Shown: positions 50,801-59,053 of the stretch, piece after piece
Position numbering within the stretch: position 1 is the first letter of the stretch
Layout: every line of letters starts with the position of its first letter
Source of the DNA: Thamnaconus septentrionalis
Lineage: Eukaryota > Chordata > Actinopteri > Tetraodontiformes > Monacanthidae
Length of the DNA: 64,000 bases
Assembly: GCA_009823395.1 (NCBI GenBank)
Contig: CM020507.1
Coordinates: 3,433,501 to 3,497,500 of the forward strand
Direction: 5' to 3'
Position numbers and translations under genes: made by a program
The notes under the pieces: model-generated
Seen by the model: only the letters and a program-made list of their open reading frames with translations
Told to the model about the DNA's origin: nothing
The model's database searches: none

Positions 50801-53800
50801 GCTCTTTTACCTGAACTGTCAAAATATGAATACAGTGATACGTGGAAATGTTGTGTGTTTGCGAATTAACCGACTGTATTCGAGCCTCCAAGCCAGAAAC
50901 ACAGCAAGGTCTTCCACATCGATTTACCTTCAGCTTTTCTCCTGGAGGAAAAAACAGACGGAGAGCTGATAGTTTTCCCGGAGAGTGCGCCACGCTCCGC
51001 TTCGCCCTCGCCCCACGTTATCAGGTTTTGCCTCATATCAAGTTCCCGACTGGGATAAGTGTCACGGCTTGACATTTCATTTTCACGAGCGGGAGATATA
51101 AAATAGGTCGCCGCAGTGTTTGTTGAATTCATTTTCCGAGGCCGTCACATTGTAAACGGCGGAGGGAAGCAAATCCCGGCAATCATTTTGGACGCTGCAT
51201 GAATGCAGATTCGACAGAATGCATCGGCGCCACCGGGAGCTGACATGACATCAGCCGAAGTCGCTCCTGGCGTCAGTGTGGCGTCAGTGTGGGCAAATAC
51301 AACTCTGATTTTGAAAAAGTTCACATTTTATACAAAAAAACCAAAACTCCACTACATTCACAGATTCTTCAAATTACATTCACATTTTGATACGCTGTCG
51401 AGATTTATTAACCGTTTTTATAACAAAAATTGCAGTATTAATACCCCAGGGCACTGCAGTTCAGAAAGAAATATCCTTTATGAGCTGCCTGGTGGCACAA
51501 AGCTCTGCACTCTTTCATATTTTTTTTCTTTCGTTTCCTCACTCCCCTGAGCGATGCAGCCTCTAAATATTTGATTCCTGAAAGTTCAGCTCTTAACGTC
51601 CGGCTCCCTTCTCTTCCCGTCCCCACCAGGGCCATGCCCATCCTGACCCGCATGAAGGAGGATCACACCCGCATCATCCTGCCGGCCATAGACAACATCA
51701 AGTACAACACCTTCGAGGTGCAGCAGTACGCCAACGCCGCCCACGGCTACAACTGGGGTCTCTGGTGCATGTACATCATCCCGCCGCAGGAGTGGCTGGA
51801 CAGGGGCGACGAGACCGCCCCCATCAGGTGAGGAGGTTGCCGTGACCCGGTCGTCCATTATGGATGAGCATGTTTGATGAAATATGGCTAGCCACAGGAT
51901 ATGATTTATTCATGCCTGGGAGCTGTCAAAATAAATAGATAAATAAAAAAAAGTGAGCCGTGTGACTTGGACGCACAAATGGAGCGGTGCCGCGGACGGA
52001 CGGCTAATGACCATGATGAGTTGCGTCTTGTTGGTGCAGGATCGTGAGGCCACCGCCGCACGCTGTTATTAGACTAATTGTAACGTTGGGGATGAGCGTG
52101 GACACGGAGCTACGCAGCTGCTGATTGGAAGAAAAGGAGTGAGAGTTGATTATGATTATGTTTATTCTGGGTCAAACGCTTTGAGGTTTGAAATGACTTG
52201 AGAAGGACCAGAGGAGACGGATGTTACATGGAGACAGTAACTGTTTCTGTTTTGGTCCATGGAGGATCGCGCATTGTGTGCAGTCACGCACTTACAATTA
52301 AAATATAAACAGTCTACGTGGACTTTGACCGAAGACAGTGTCATGAATTTTAAACCACCCACGTTCGCATGCAGAAATGAGAGAAGTGAGATATTCTGCA
52401 TGTAGCATCAATAGACTGTCGCAGGGCTCTGGAATCTGAGAGTTCTCTGGTCGTTACGCATAAAGCGCAGCAGAGAAATAATGAAGTAGCTTTGCTGTGT
52501 TCTCTCAACGAAATAACGTTGCATATTAGAGCAGCGTCACCTCAGAGACGTAATGAGAACTCTGGCGTGAACTCTGCCAAAAGAAAAAAAAGAAAGAAAG
52601 AAAGAAAGAAAGAAATGACTTTTAAATCAATATGCTTTTTCATGCAGTATTGCTGGAGCAGCATATTTTCAGAGATTTATTTCCTCTTGACTCACTTTTC
52701 ATTGCACACAGCTTCACAAATACAGCTTAAACAAAAATAGACAAATCTTTGACATCATTTACATCTTAATAAAAACCTGTTAAAGACAACGGCATAATGA
52801 AATGTCATATTCAGTGTAATATAATGCCTAATAAAGCTTTATAATGGCTCATAAACTACTAATGTTGAGGCCGTGATGGGAGGCACCACATTTAGTTGAG
52901 TAGCAGGAAATCTTGTGTTTCAAGAGAAATAGTTGAGTTATGAAGTTAATTACTGAAACAACAAAGCTCGGCAGCAGTGGTGGTGGTGGGTGTCAGCTCT
53001 GGGAAGTGACAGCGCTCCTGTGAAAACTGTCTAATTTTCTGAAAATAAAAAGTGTCTCAATATTTTTACTACCTAATTCTCCTCAGCGGTGAAGGTGCAA
53101 AGATGCAAAATAGAGTTAGGCAGTAATGATTATATTTATAAATTTAGAAGGAAAAAAACAACTATGAATGTTTGACAGTCAATGAGCGTCACTTTGTTGC
53201 CACGGCAACGCAGCGGCAGAAACACGGCAGCCATCGACACGTATTTCGAAGCAGTGCGGGACGTGTCGAGAGAAAATGACTCACATAATGTCCATTAATG
53301 GTCATTATTGACTCTCGCGGATAATAAAAGTCAGAGAAAATATAAATTATGAATAATAAATGCCACACTGCAGATGAGGAGTCCAGTCTGCCTCTCGCCA
53401 ACATATAAATACAGGAGACATAAAGGTGCTTTCACGCTACCAGGTTGAGCCACGATGGCCGCGTCATCCTGCAGGCTGCCTGACAGCAAATGTCTCTGAG
53501 GTGCAAACACGACTGTGTGCTACTATTTACCACGTCCTATCAGGACATAAATCATGTGTGCATGTCAAAGGCTAATCAATTTTTATTATTATTTTGTATT
53601 ACTTAACAGAAGAAAAAAAAAATCACTTGATATAGAATCTAGCTGTAAAACTAGCTGTAATAAAGGAAAATCTATGGCCCCCTCGTCAATTTACTGTGTT
53701 GAGGCGTGCTATCGGCAAATGCTATGCAGTATGTAATTTAGTACACAACTGTATTTGCACGTCACAAAAACTGAAAATAGTTTCCATTTTTCTGGAAGAG

Positions 53801-56800
53801 CAGCACTGCTGGCAAACACCATAGATGCTGTAGTGAGCCACGATATCTTGTTGCCTTAAGCCAAAACATTCAGATTTGGCGGAAACACACCAAACCCACG
53901 CCTACTCCCACCCCCCACCCCCCAAAAAAAACCTGCTTACCTGAATCAGTTCCAGTGTATGCAGAGCCGGAACAATCGCACCTGCTTCGCTTCGCCTCAG
54001 ACCTCGGGGCCTAAATGCAGGTGGTGTTTACAAAGATCATGTATTATTGAGCATTAAGTCTTTGGACCACAGACAAGCTAAATAAACAGAGAGGCCTCAG
54101 ATGCCGCACAGCTGATTTGTCTTCCCAATAGACGCTGACAGATCGCCCCGGGGCCCAGCCGAAGTGTGTCGGCTGCAGAGATTTGTATTGGAAATCATTC
54201 AGCCACTTGTTTCCTCAAGGTTTCTGCCCATCAACAACAGACGCCCCGCAGGCACTCACTCGGCTCCGACTCCAACAGCTCTCTGGCTGTTTGGACACAT
54301 TCGACGCCAAAGGAATAGAAAGGCCCTGAGCATGTACGCTGCCTTACAAATGCATTACAAAAAGCATTTCAGGGATTCGAGCATTTCGACATTTACTTTC
54401 AAATTTGCAGCATTTATTCATAGACGGGAGCTTGAGGGAGCAGGGCATGCTTGTGCTTTTTGTAAAGAAGGCCAACATAACAGAATCTGTGCGCTATTTT
54501 AATCTCATCTTCTTGCCTGAAGGGATACAGTACTCCTTTCCCTTCCTTTTTTGGCATTTCACCCTGTCAGAGGTCAGGCAACAGGTCTGATGGACCAGCG
54601 TTGAGAGGCAGTACGTGGCTGTGAAGAGACAGGGCTCGACATGAACAGTAGCATAGTCTGCTAGAAGGTGGCCTGAAACGGTCTACAGTTGTCTACTGCA
54701 GCCAGGTTGTCTCCTTGTTTTCTCACTGAAGGGAGCCGGTTTGTTTCGGTGCACAGGGCGGCGCAGAACTACTGCAGTCAGCAGTAATATGAAATATAAA
54801 TATATATACATAGTTTTGTTTTTTTTCACTACAAAGTAACTCCCACGGTGGTACGTCTGGCCACCACGTATTTTTTAAGTCTTTCCTCACCTAAAGTCTC
54901 GTTTCCTGGGAAGAGGGGAGCGGCTTCCAAACACGGCCAAGAAAATGTCCGTCTTGCCAAATTGCAAACTCGCATCAGATGTTCACTCTGCAGACTGCGA
55001 GCGGGCAGGCGAGCGAGCGAGCGAGCGATGCTGCGGCCAAAGTTAAGGGGTGTGAGGGGCGGACGAGCCCTGCAGGCCGACCATCTGCACACTAAAAATA
55101 ACCCGACTGAGTGCCACGCACGAGGAAATGACTTGAACATTCCAGTCCAAACTTTTCTTGATCTACCAGAGAGAGAGAGAGAAAGAAAGAAAGAAGGTGA
55201 GAGAGAGAAGGTGAGAGAGAGAGTGAGATAGAGAGGGAGGTCACCAATTAGCGAAAAGCTATGATAGTATGGCATGCTTTGTGTAAAAATTCACTTAACC
55301 AACATACAACCAATAATGTGTGTCTGTATCCCCCTGGTGGTAAAACGCACAGTCTTGAAAAAATGTCCCCATGTCTTGGTCACTGAAGCCCCCTGCAGGT
55401 GAATGACAGTATTGTCAGGTTGGTTTTGGCTCCACCCTCTTGGTTTTTGTGCCAATAAGGGGCTAATAAAGCATCTGTTTTAGCAGGAGCTTGTAAACAG
55501 AGGGATAATTAGGCTATTTGCTGGAGAGCTGCAGCATTCGTTAAAAAAAGAAATTCAGATAATTGATAATGACATTCCTCCTTTTATTCGAACCACGTTT
55601 CTCGTTGGCCGCTTTGGGAAAACACGTGGCTCTATTTTTTGCCCCCTAATAACAGCGGCTGATAGGGGAAATCAGGTTTGCACGGCTAAACACTGCATGT
55701 TTGATCACGTTGCGCAACCCGGCATCGGCAACTAAACGGCTGTGACACATTCTATTATCCGCGTCACGACGTTACATGGCGGCGCTGAGAAGCATTAGAG
55801 GCGAATCGAACCCGGCCGGGGCCTCGCTCGCTCGTCATGTGCGTCTGCGCTCGCACAGGGAGGAGAACAAGGAGGCCGTTTCTTCATTTTTAGCGATAAA
55901 GAAACTTCAGTGTGCCTCGCAGAGATGCACAAAGAGGCTTTCTGCAAAAAGCATACATATGGTGGCCGCGAAGGGTCACGGTTGTGTTTGTCCCGCTTTG
56001 TTGATACTTTTGGTCATGATTCCAATGTATTTATACAGTCATTATTGTCATGTTCGGTGAAATAATAACAGCGTAATACCAATAATATTAAAATGTAGGC
56101 TGTAAATAAGCCAATAAATAAAAATATTCCCCTCAAAGTTGAGTAAGTAAACGTCATGGCTGGCTGGATGTTTCTGAGAAGTGGCAGGATGAAGCTCCAC
56201 CACGGTCCAGAAAGAGTTTTTTATGTGGAGAGTAAAACTTCTCCTCTTGGCACCCACACTTTATGGCTTAATCCGCTCTATAAACGTCCTGGGTGAATCA
56301 TTGGGCAGCTCTCTTATTTCTGTCCTGCTGAAACGTCTCAGGTTTTTTTTTTTCCTGTACGAGTGCCTGTTTTATTCCGGAGAGGAGAACAAAGCCTGAT
56401 CTCGCTCGCTCTGGAGATGAGGAGGGTAGCGACAAAATGGGATGCACCACTCATGCTATTTTTGAATGTACGACTTTGTGCGAGGTTTTTTTTTTTTTTT
56501 TTTGTCCCTGAGCACTTTAGGACTGACAGATAATAGTCATGGAAAGCAGCCCTGAGGGGGGAACAAGCAGCAGGAGTGGCGGCATCTCCTCCACTGGAGG
56601 TGGGCACTTCCCTCTTCGTTTGGTGGGAAAAACACTCTCCATCCGTTGTTCTCCCGCCGCGTCTGGAGTAGATTTTAGGCTGTACTTACTTTATGTATTT
56701 ATTTTCAAGGCCAGGGTTTTTTCTTTTTTATCTCCTGGGTTTTTTTTTGTTTGTTTTTTTTTCACAGTCATTCAAGGTTGCAAACATGAACAAAGCCTCA

Positions 56801-57396
56801 CTCTGGATTGTTGTACTGGGCTGGAACCAGCAAATAAGACTTTTTTTTATTCTTTGGGTTGGGAGTAGTTGTGGCTCGAACAAATCTAAATCCAAGTGTG
56901 TTTTATGAAGGGTGTGACTCACAGAGAAAACTACCATAAAATAACAAGGCCCTACAGCACAATACAAAGCATCTTAGTATTTTGTTTGTTTGTTGTTCTG
57001 TTTGGACTTTTTCCCAGGATTCAACACTTACAGAACATCCAGTTTTTAGCTCTCAGCAGCAGCATCGCGCCATTAAAGTTACAATGTTGTCTTTGTGTCT
57101 CCGGTCTCTATTTGGAAGTCCCCTTACGTCCAAATAGAGACTAACCCGTGTCCTACAGTTTGAATTGCGTTTTTTTTTTTCCTTTTGTTCAATGCCTTTA
57201 AAAATAAAACCTAATCATTTAAACTTGAGCGAGGCTGAATCATTTGTTTATGAGTGTGCTGTGTCTCTGCTCCTCCAGAACTCCGGCCATGATCGGCTGC
57301 TCCTTTGTGGTCGATCGGGAATACTTTGGTCAGATCGGTCTGCTGGATCCCGGCATGGAGGTCTACGGCGGAGAAAACATCGAGCTCGGCATGCGG
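7562..57396 (+). CDS. galnt9: galnt9-like polypeptide GalNAc-transferase, 5' six coding exons (3' end outside window)
   Basis: Joined coding sequence 7562-7802, 20509-20689, 30615-30781, 40853-41027, 51630-51827, 57279-57396 (1080 nt, 360 codons, no internal stop, all GT-AG introns). Family role: type II Golgi enzymes of CAZy family GT27 transfer GalNAc from UDP-GalNAc to Ser/Thr and so start mucin-type O-glycosylation. GALNT9 belongs to the divergent GALNT8/9/17/18 group, for which catalytic activity is poorly established. Seen here: a signal anchor at about residues 9-27, a stem to about 135, then a GT-A fold with VDDNSD at 190-195, DAH at 246-248 and YGGEN at 350-354. The start MAVARKI and the stretch [15 protein letters not shown] match recalled mammalian GALNT9 rather than GALNT17 or GALNT18. 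Human GALNT9 is about 603 residues, so about 40% of the protein, including the end of the catalytic domain and the ricin-type lectin domain, lies downstream. Paralogue assignment is fairly sure; function is from family knowledge only. Confidence 0.93.
9829..9899 (+). repeat. Purine-rich (GGA/GAA) tract
   Basis: About 70 nt of nearly all A and G (gaggtgaaggggaaggagga and similar) with a few C or T breaks, in intron 1. Triplex-prone; otherwise simple-sequence DNA. Confidence 0.6.
9931..9944 (+). promoter_or_regulatory. CTCF-like core motif
   Basis: CCAGTAGGGGTCAG differs at one core position from the recalled CTCF core CCASYAGRKGGCRS. Single motif only; occupancy cannot be judged. Confidence 0.25.
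11156..11174. repeat. (CAA)n microsatellite
   Basis: Six units of CAA/AAC in intron 1. Confidence 0.85.
11870..11960 (+). promoter_or_regulatory. Candidate enhancer-like cluster of SOX, FOX and homeodomain-type motifs
   Basis: Within 45 nt there are GTAATTGC (homeodomain-like), ATTGTT, GTTTATTGT and CAATGG, i.e. several SOX/FOX-type core sites, two of them in opposed orientation. The surrounding sequence is non-repetitive. Core motifs this short are common by chance, so support is weak without conservation data. Confidence 0.25.
15476..15505. repeat. Perfect inverted repeat, 12-bp arms, 6-nt loop
   Basis: CATCCTTTGCCA, then TCCTGT, then TGGCAAAGGATG. The arms are exactly complementary. In intron 1 RNA it would form a short stable hairpin; no terminator or attachment-site role is implied in this eukaryotic setting. 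Confidence 0.85.
17068..17165 (+). repeat. Probable diverged copy of the 3680-3860 dispersed repeat
   Basis: The segment cggccctttgtgatgtcaga followed by aaggaaactggtacctctgcc aligns with the start of the 3680 segment in the same orientation. Divergence is high and the ends are uncertain. A shorter similarity (ccctttgtgacatcacaatt) is at about 47091-47110. Confidence 0.4.
17604..17617 (+). promoter_or_regulatory. CTCF-like core motif
   Basis: CCACTAGAGGGAGG matches the recalled CTCF core at all but one strong position. Weak evidence alone. Confidence 0.25.
17899..17933. repeat. (CAC)n trinucleotide repeat
   Basis: About 11 uninterrupted CAC units in intron 1. Confidence 0.95.
18939..18952. 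repeat. (CT)n short repeat
   Basis: Seven CT units following a T tract. Confidence 0.8.
19586..19605. repeat. Poly-A tract, 20 nt
   Basis: Uninterrupted A run in intron 1. No target-site duplication or retroelement body is recognised next to it. Confidence 0.9.
20509..20689 (+). CDS. galnt9: galnt9 coding exon 2: stem region leading into catalytic domain
   Basis: Encodes the rest of Gly81 through the first two bases of Lys141. The acceptor follows a pyrimidine-rich tract (catctctctccctctcag). The peptide contains [17 protein letters not shown], then [20 protein letters not shown] and IPDYRPKK. The last part is the conserved lead-in to the catalytic domain in this subgroup. The donor is AA|GTACAT at 20690, which lacks G at -1 and at +5 and is therefore weak. 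It is nevertheless the only junction that restores the frame and gives the expected KKCKQL sequence with exon 3. Reading through the donor adds about 35 unrelated residues before a stop at about 20793-20795. Confidence 0.92.
22984..23004. repeat. (GGCA)5 tetranucleotide repeat
   Basis: Five GGCA units in tandem. Confidence 0.9.
24937..25990. repeat. Three-copy diverged tandem repeat, units about 320-370 bp
   Basis: Copies at about 24937-25258, 25259-25629 and 25630-25990, all direct. Anchor block A (TACCTCA, then ATAGCCT and GAATC-G-AGGT-TC) starts at 24969, 25290 and 25664, giving spacings of 321 and 374. Anchor block B (GCTCTT-CCAATTC and GGTTTATTTC-TGG) is at about 25049-25081, 25364-25395 and 25736-25769. 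Anchor block C (TTAATG-GAAATC, then CACAGCAAATAAGAG) is at about 25122-25151, 25511-25540 and 25887-25916. Copy 1 lacks about 50 nt between blocks B and C. Sequence divergence is substantial, so the amplification is old. The family is not recognised and copies elsewhere in the window were not seen. Confidence 0.85.
27616..27652. repeat. (CA)n microsatellite with CG interruptions
   Basis: Alternating AC/GC run of about 37 nt in intron 2. Confidence 0.85.
29736..30178. mobile_element. Probable non-autonomous dispersed element (MITE-like), about 440 bp
   Basis: Starts TGTCACGG and ends ACATGACA, so the outer 5 bp (TGTCA/TGACA) are inverted. The interior (ggcaggaccaggatgc, acacaggtgacagacg, cagacttcaaaataaaacag, ggaaacacagaacatgac) closely resembles a short repeat I recall as very common in teleost genomes, read here in its reverse orientation. 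No transposase is encoded and no clear target-site duplication is visible. The class is therefore uncertain. Confidence 0.6.
30572..30612 (+). promoter_or_regulatory. galnt9: TG-rich tract replacing the polypyrimidine tract of the exon 3 acceptor
   Basis: A (TG)n run, then ctgtgcgcgtgtgcgctccg, lies directly before the acceptor acag. Pyrimidine content is only about half and no long C/T run is present. In other genes TG runs next to an acceptor bind TDP-43-type proteins and lower exon inclusion; that effect here is an inference. Confidence 0.5.
30615..30781 (+). CDS. galnt9: galnt9 coding exon 3: start of GT-A catalytic domain
   Basis: Encodes residues 141-196 and the first base of Val197. 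It contains the first beta strand and helix of the glycosyltransferase fold: [19 protein letters not shown], then an N-glycosylation sequon NHT at 177-179, then [14 protein letters not shown]. The VDDNSD motif at 190-195 is a hallmark of the UDP-sugar binding region in GT27 enzymes. Cys142 is the conserved first Cys of the catalytic domain. The acceptor (ctccgacag) is preceded not by a clean pyrimidine tract but by a TG-rich run. The donor G|GTGAGT at 30782 is strong. The length of 167 nt is not a multiple of three, so skipping this exon shifts the frame to a stop at 40998-41000 in exon 4. Confidence 0.94.
30841..30977. repeat. Two short direct duplications just inside intron 3
   Basis: CAGGGCCACTGG occurs at 30841-30852 and 30862-30873. 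CGTGTTCGCAGGC occurs at about 30948-30960 and 30964-30976. Both pairs are close tandem copies separated by 3-9 nt. Confidence 0.75.
32756..32844. repeat. (AG)44 microsatellite, uninterrupted
   Basis: 89 nt of perfect alternating A and G. The polypurine mirror-repeat structure can adopt H-DNA. Confidence 0.97.
33747..33771. repeat. (TG)12 microsatellite
   Basis: Perfect TG run in intron 3. Confidence 0.95.
37944..37957 (+). promoter_or_regulatory. CTCF-like core motif
   Basis: CCCACAGGGGGCGC matches the recalled CTCF core except at two positions. About 100 nt upstream is a partly matching reverse copy (AGCGCCACCTCCTG at about 37840). Weak evidence. Confidence 0.25.
38539..38572. repeat. Imperfect (CATC)n tract
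   Basis: catccatccattcatccctc and catccatccatcca: tetranucleotide repeat with substitutions. Confidence 0.8.
39680..39711. repeat. (CA)n microsatellite
   Basis: About 16 CA units with one CG interruption. Confidence 0.95.
40853..41027 (+). CDS. galnt9: galnt9 coding exon 4: catalytic domain with DXH (DAH) metal-binding motif
   Basis: Encodes Val197 through the first two bases of Trp255. Key segments are [25 protein letters not shown] and [15 protein letters not shown]. The DAH triplet at 246-248 occupies the DXH position that binds Mn2+ and the UDP-GalNAc phosphates. Most active family members have DSH there; DAH is what I recall for the GALNT9/17 group. The acceptor is gccctcttccag and the donor TG|GTAAGT at 41028, a near-perfect consensus. 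Third codon positions are mostly G or C, in contrast to the AT-rich flanks. Confidence 0.95.
42684..42889 (+). repeat. Dispersed-repeat 3' part (CTCCGGG...TTCCTCCCACA...ATGGATGG family)
   Basis: The order ttctctccgggttcttcctc, ccacactgtgga, actggcaactctaaatcg, tgaatggttgtttgtctct-like, and finally gttggtagaaaatggatgga is the recalled layout of a repeat abundant in fish and some other vertebrates, which ends in an ATGGATGG tail. This copy is diverged and contains a C run. The element class is not certain to me. Confidence 0.75.
43384..43420. repeat. (AAAT)n / (TAAA)n tetranucleotide repeat
   Basis: About eight AAAT units with one extra A. Confidence 0.9.
44245..44595 (+). repeat. Dispersed repeat, GAGACCAAGAC family, copy 1
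   Basis: Rich in gagaccaagac, gagacaagacc and gagtccgaga words. The right part (gagtccatccagtccgaga, then cgagacaagaccgagtaaaa, then cttggtcctacaac) is closely matched by 60822-60955 in the same orientation, with conserved order over about 120 nt. I recall this as a common teleost repeat ending in agtcctacaacactg; the class is unknown to me. Confidence 0.75.
46388..46409. repeat. (ACCTTT)3 hexanucleotide repeat
   Basis: Three tandem ACCTTT units in intron 4. Confidence 0.75.
50687..50780 (-). repeat. Dispersed-repeat fragment of the same family, reverse orientation
   Basis: Aatctccacacagcaaggcc, then ccgggcctgggaattgaatc, then cccaagccatcctgctt corresponds to the reverse complement of the part that precedes the 42684 segment in the full element. 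The minus-strand GGGATTCAATTCCC is a decayed form of the GGTTCGAATCCC-like core of that repeat, not a functional tRNA B box. Confidence 0.65.
51630..51827 (+). CDS. galnt9: galnt9 coding exon 5: central catalytic domain
   Basis: Encodes the rest of Trp255 through the first two bases of Arg321. Segments recognised are [39 protein letters not shown] and a charged loop [13 protein letters not shown]. The block is strongly GALNT9-like; GALNT17 has a different sequence at FEVQRYENSAHGYSWEL. Met257 in WAMPIL sits where other members usually have Glu (WAEP or WLEP), which is unusual. The acceptor is cgtccccaccag and the donor AG|GTGAGG at 51828; both are good. The exon is 198 nt, and skipping it would keep the frame but remove 66 residues from the catalytic core. 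Confidence 0.95.
52584..52616. repeat. (GAAA)n tetranucleotide repeat
   Basis: About six perfect AAAG units following an A-rich start. Confidence 0.9.
55008..55028. repeat. (GCGA)5 tetranucleotide repeat
   Basis: Five units of GCGA; CpG-containing simple repeat in an otherwise AT-rich intron. Confidence 0.9.
55168..55235. repeat. GA-rich compound simple repeat
   Basis: (GA)n, (GAAA)n and gagagagaaggtga units twice; polypurine tract on the + strand. Confidence 0.85.
55418..55525 (+). repeat. Probable diverged fragment of the same dispersed repeat
   Basis: Contains tggctccaccctcttgg and ttgtaaacagagggataa in the same order and orientation as tggctccgccctctgaag and ctgtaaacagagggctaa at 3750-3860. 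Ends are approximate. Confidence 0.4.
57104..57141. repeat. Perfect inverted repeat, 13-bp arms, 12-nt loop, upstream of exon 6
   Basis: GTCTCTATTTGGA (57104-57116), loop AGTCCCCTTACG, TCCAAATAGAGAC (57129-57141). The arms are exactly complementary. The stem would form in pre-mRNA about 137 nt before the exon 6 acceptor. Confidence 0.85.
57279..57396 (+). CDS. galnt9: galnt9 coding exon 6: Gal/GalNAc-T motif with YGGEN
   Basis: Encodes the last base of Arg321 through Arg360: [17 protein letters not shown], then [19 protein letters not shown]. This is the family's second conserved catalytic motif. Tyr350 replaces the Trp of the usual WGGEN, and GCS at 327-329 replaces the usual AGG. Both are diagnostic of the GALNT8/9/17/18 group. 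The acceptor ctgctcctccag is good; the donor CGG|GTAGGG at 57397 is acceptable. The exon ends in phase 0, so the next exon should start with Val-Trp; no such sequence was seen before the window ends. Confidence 0.94.
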
Positions 57397-59053
57397 GTAG
57401 GGAACCACCGTCTTCTCCTTCCACTGCTGGTCTTGATGAATCTAATGACCGTATCGGTGATTCACTGCATATTCACTGCTTTGCATACGCTCGGAACGTC
57501 ACGTATGTGTTCATGTGATCTCGGTGACACGCGTGACCGTCGTTGCCAGGGGAATATCAGATGTCTAGACTCCAGACTCACTGGCAAACCAACAATTCAT
57601 ATCTGCTTCCTTTCCACAAAAGATTCCAATCTGAAAAAATATCTGATTTCAAGCATTTTTTTTAATCTGCTGATCAGTGCCATTTAAAAACTGGGTCACT
57701 CAAAACCACATCATATAAATCCCAGCACGATTCAGTCAGTCAGGGGGAAAATGTGTCACAGTAGTCAAATCCAAAGTTTTTTTGTTTTGTTTTGAACAAC
57801 TGTACCTCAGCAAGGCAGCAAATGAGTCTCAGATCTCCCGCTGGCAGAGGCTCGTTGCATTTTTTTTTCCTTTTTTTTTTGAAACATACCTCAAGATGAA
57901 TGCCTTAGTATTACTTTTAACGTCTCTAAGTCAGCTGGATAGACGAAGCTTAAGACAAAAACCCAGGGGCGTCAACAGAAGCCTTGATTAAACTTTGCAG
58001 AGTTGCTGAGAGATGAGAGAGGAAGGAAGAAAAAAAAATCCCCTTAATGCAAATCTTCAGCCCAAGTAAAGGCTCTGAAGCCTGCGTATGGAAAATGTAA
58101 ATCTCTTTCGCTGCTGCGTTGAGTTGAATTTAACGCATCATGTGAGCGGGGTGTGGGGAGGCGGGGGCTGAGGGCGGTGGTCGGAGGGTGGGGGAGGGGC
58201 CTGCTGAAGAATTGGCGTGCGTTTAAATTCAGAAAATGTTTCTCTGCAGCTGAGTGGAACCCCTCTCTGAAAGTGAACGAGCTCCTCCAGCCCTTTAGAA
58301 TGAGACATGCTCGAATGGGATCCCTCATTTGAACTCGTCTCCACGTTCCATTTTAGGAATCAGGTGATGCCCTTGACGACACCCCTCAAGTGCCGGCCGC
58401 TTGGAGAAAAGGCACTTGATCGGGTGCTTGAGCGAGACACGCTCACATCCGCTTCACATCCACTCGTTATCACACTCAAAGTTAGTTTCACTTTTCTGAC
58501 TGTATCAGAAGTGCGATCCTTAGATCTGGAGGAATTCATTAGGAACGGATGTTTCTTGGATTGGATTTATCTGACACATCCATGTGGCAAAGAGCCCGGG
58601 GGACATAGTTAGAAAGTGGAGAATGTGATTGGGCGAGCGCTCTGTCTGTCGAGCTAATAAGAGGCCAATCAGATGTCTTTGGTGCCAGTTAAGTTTTTTT
58701 TTTTTGAAGCCATCCAGTTATGATACTACTAGCATCATCAATGCGCACCTCTTTAGTGGTAACCGTCTTTCACAACTCGTAGCAGATTCTTTTTTCCTTT
58801 CTCTTCTTCTTCTTGATCTTGGAGCTTGGAGCAGCGGTTCAGTCCCTTCACCTCTTGATCTGTGAAGGAAGTGGAATCCTCACTGAAACTTTAATGCTGT
58901 GTAAAAGTGCTGTCTCTTGGAGATTGCCAAGGTGGATGAGTTCGATTTCAAACAAAGTCTGCTGTTTAAACAACAGTTTTACTTTTTGATGTTGCTAAAA
59001 CCGGTGTCCAAAACCAGAGTAGAGAAAAATCTTTGGTAAAAAAGCCTTTACCT

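Larger units (their letters stand above)
41028..51629 (+). other. galnt9: galnt9 intron 4 (10.6 kb, phase 2)
   Basis: GT at 41028-41029, AG at 51628-51629. It holds two fragments of one dispersed family (42684-42889 in + and 50687-50780 in - orientation), a second dispersed repeat at 44245-44595, (AAAT)n tracts at 43384-43420 and 44370-44388, a C run at about 42830-42842, and (ACCTTT)3 at 46388-46409. Remaining DNA is AT-rich and featureless by eye. No coding exon is supported. Confidence 0.85.
51828..57278 (+). other. galnt9: galnt9 intron 5 (5.5 kb, phase 2)
   Basis: GT at 51828-51829, AG at 57277-57278. It has (GAAA)n at 52584-52616, C-rich and A-rich runs at about 53905-53932, (GCGA)5 at 55008-55028, a GA-rich tract at 55168-55235, a dispersed-repeat fragment at 55418-55525, a T tract at about 56485-56501, and a 13-bp-arm hairpin at 57104-57141. 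No coding exon is supported. Confidence 0.85.

Noticed and set aside
55770..56060. 94-codon + ORF in intron 5 starting [13 protein letters not shown]
   Set aside because: It looks protein-like at first, but no known family is recognised, there are no supporting splice or promoter signals, and the C-terminal half is AT-rich with no coding bias.
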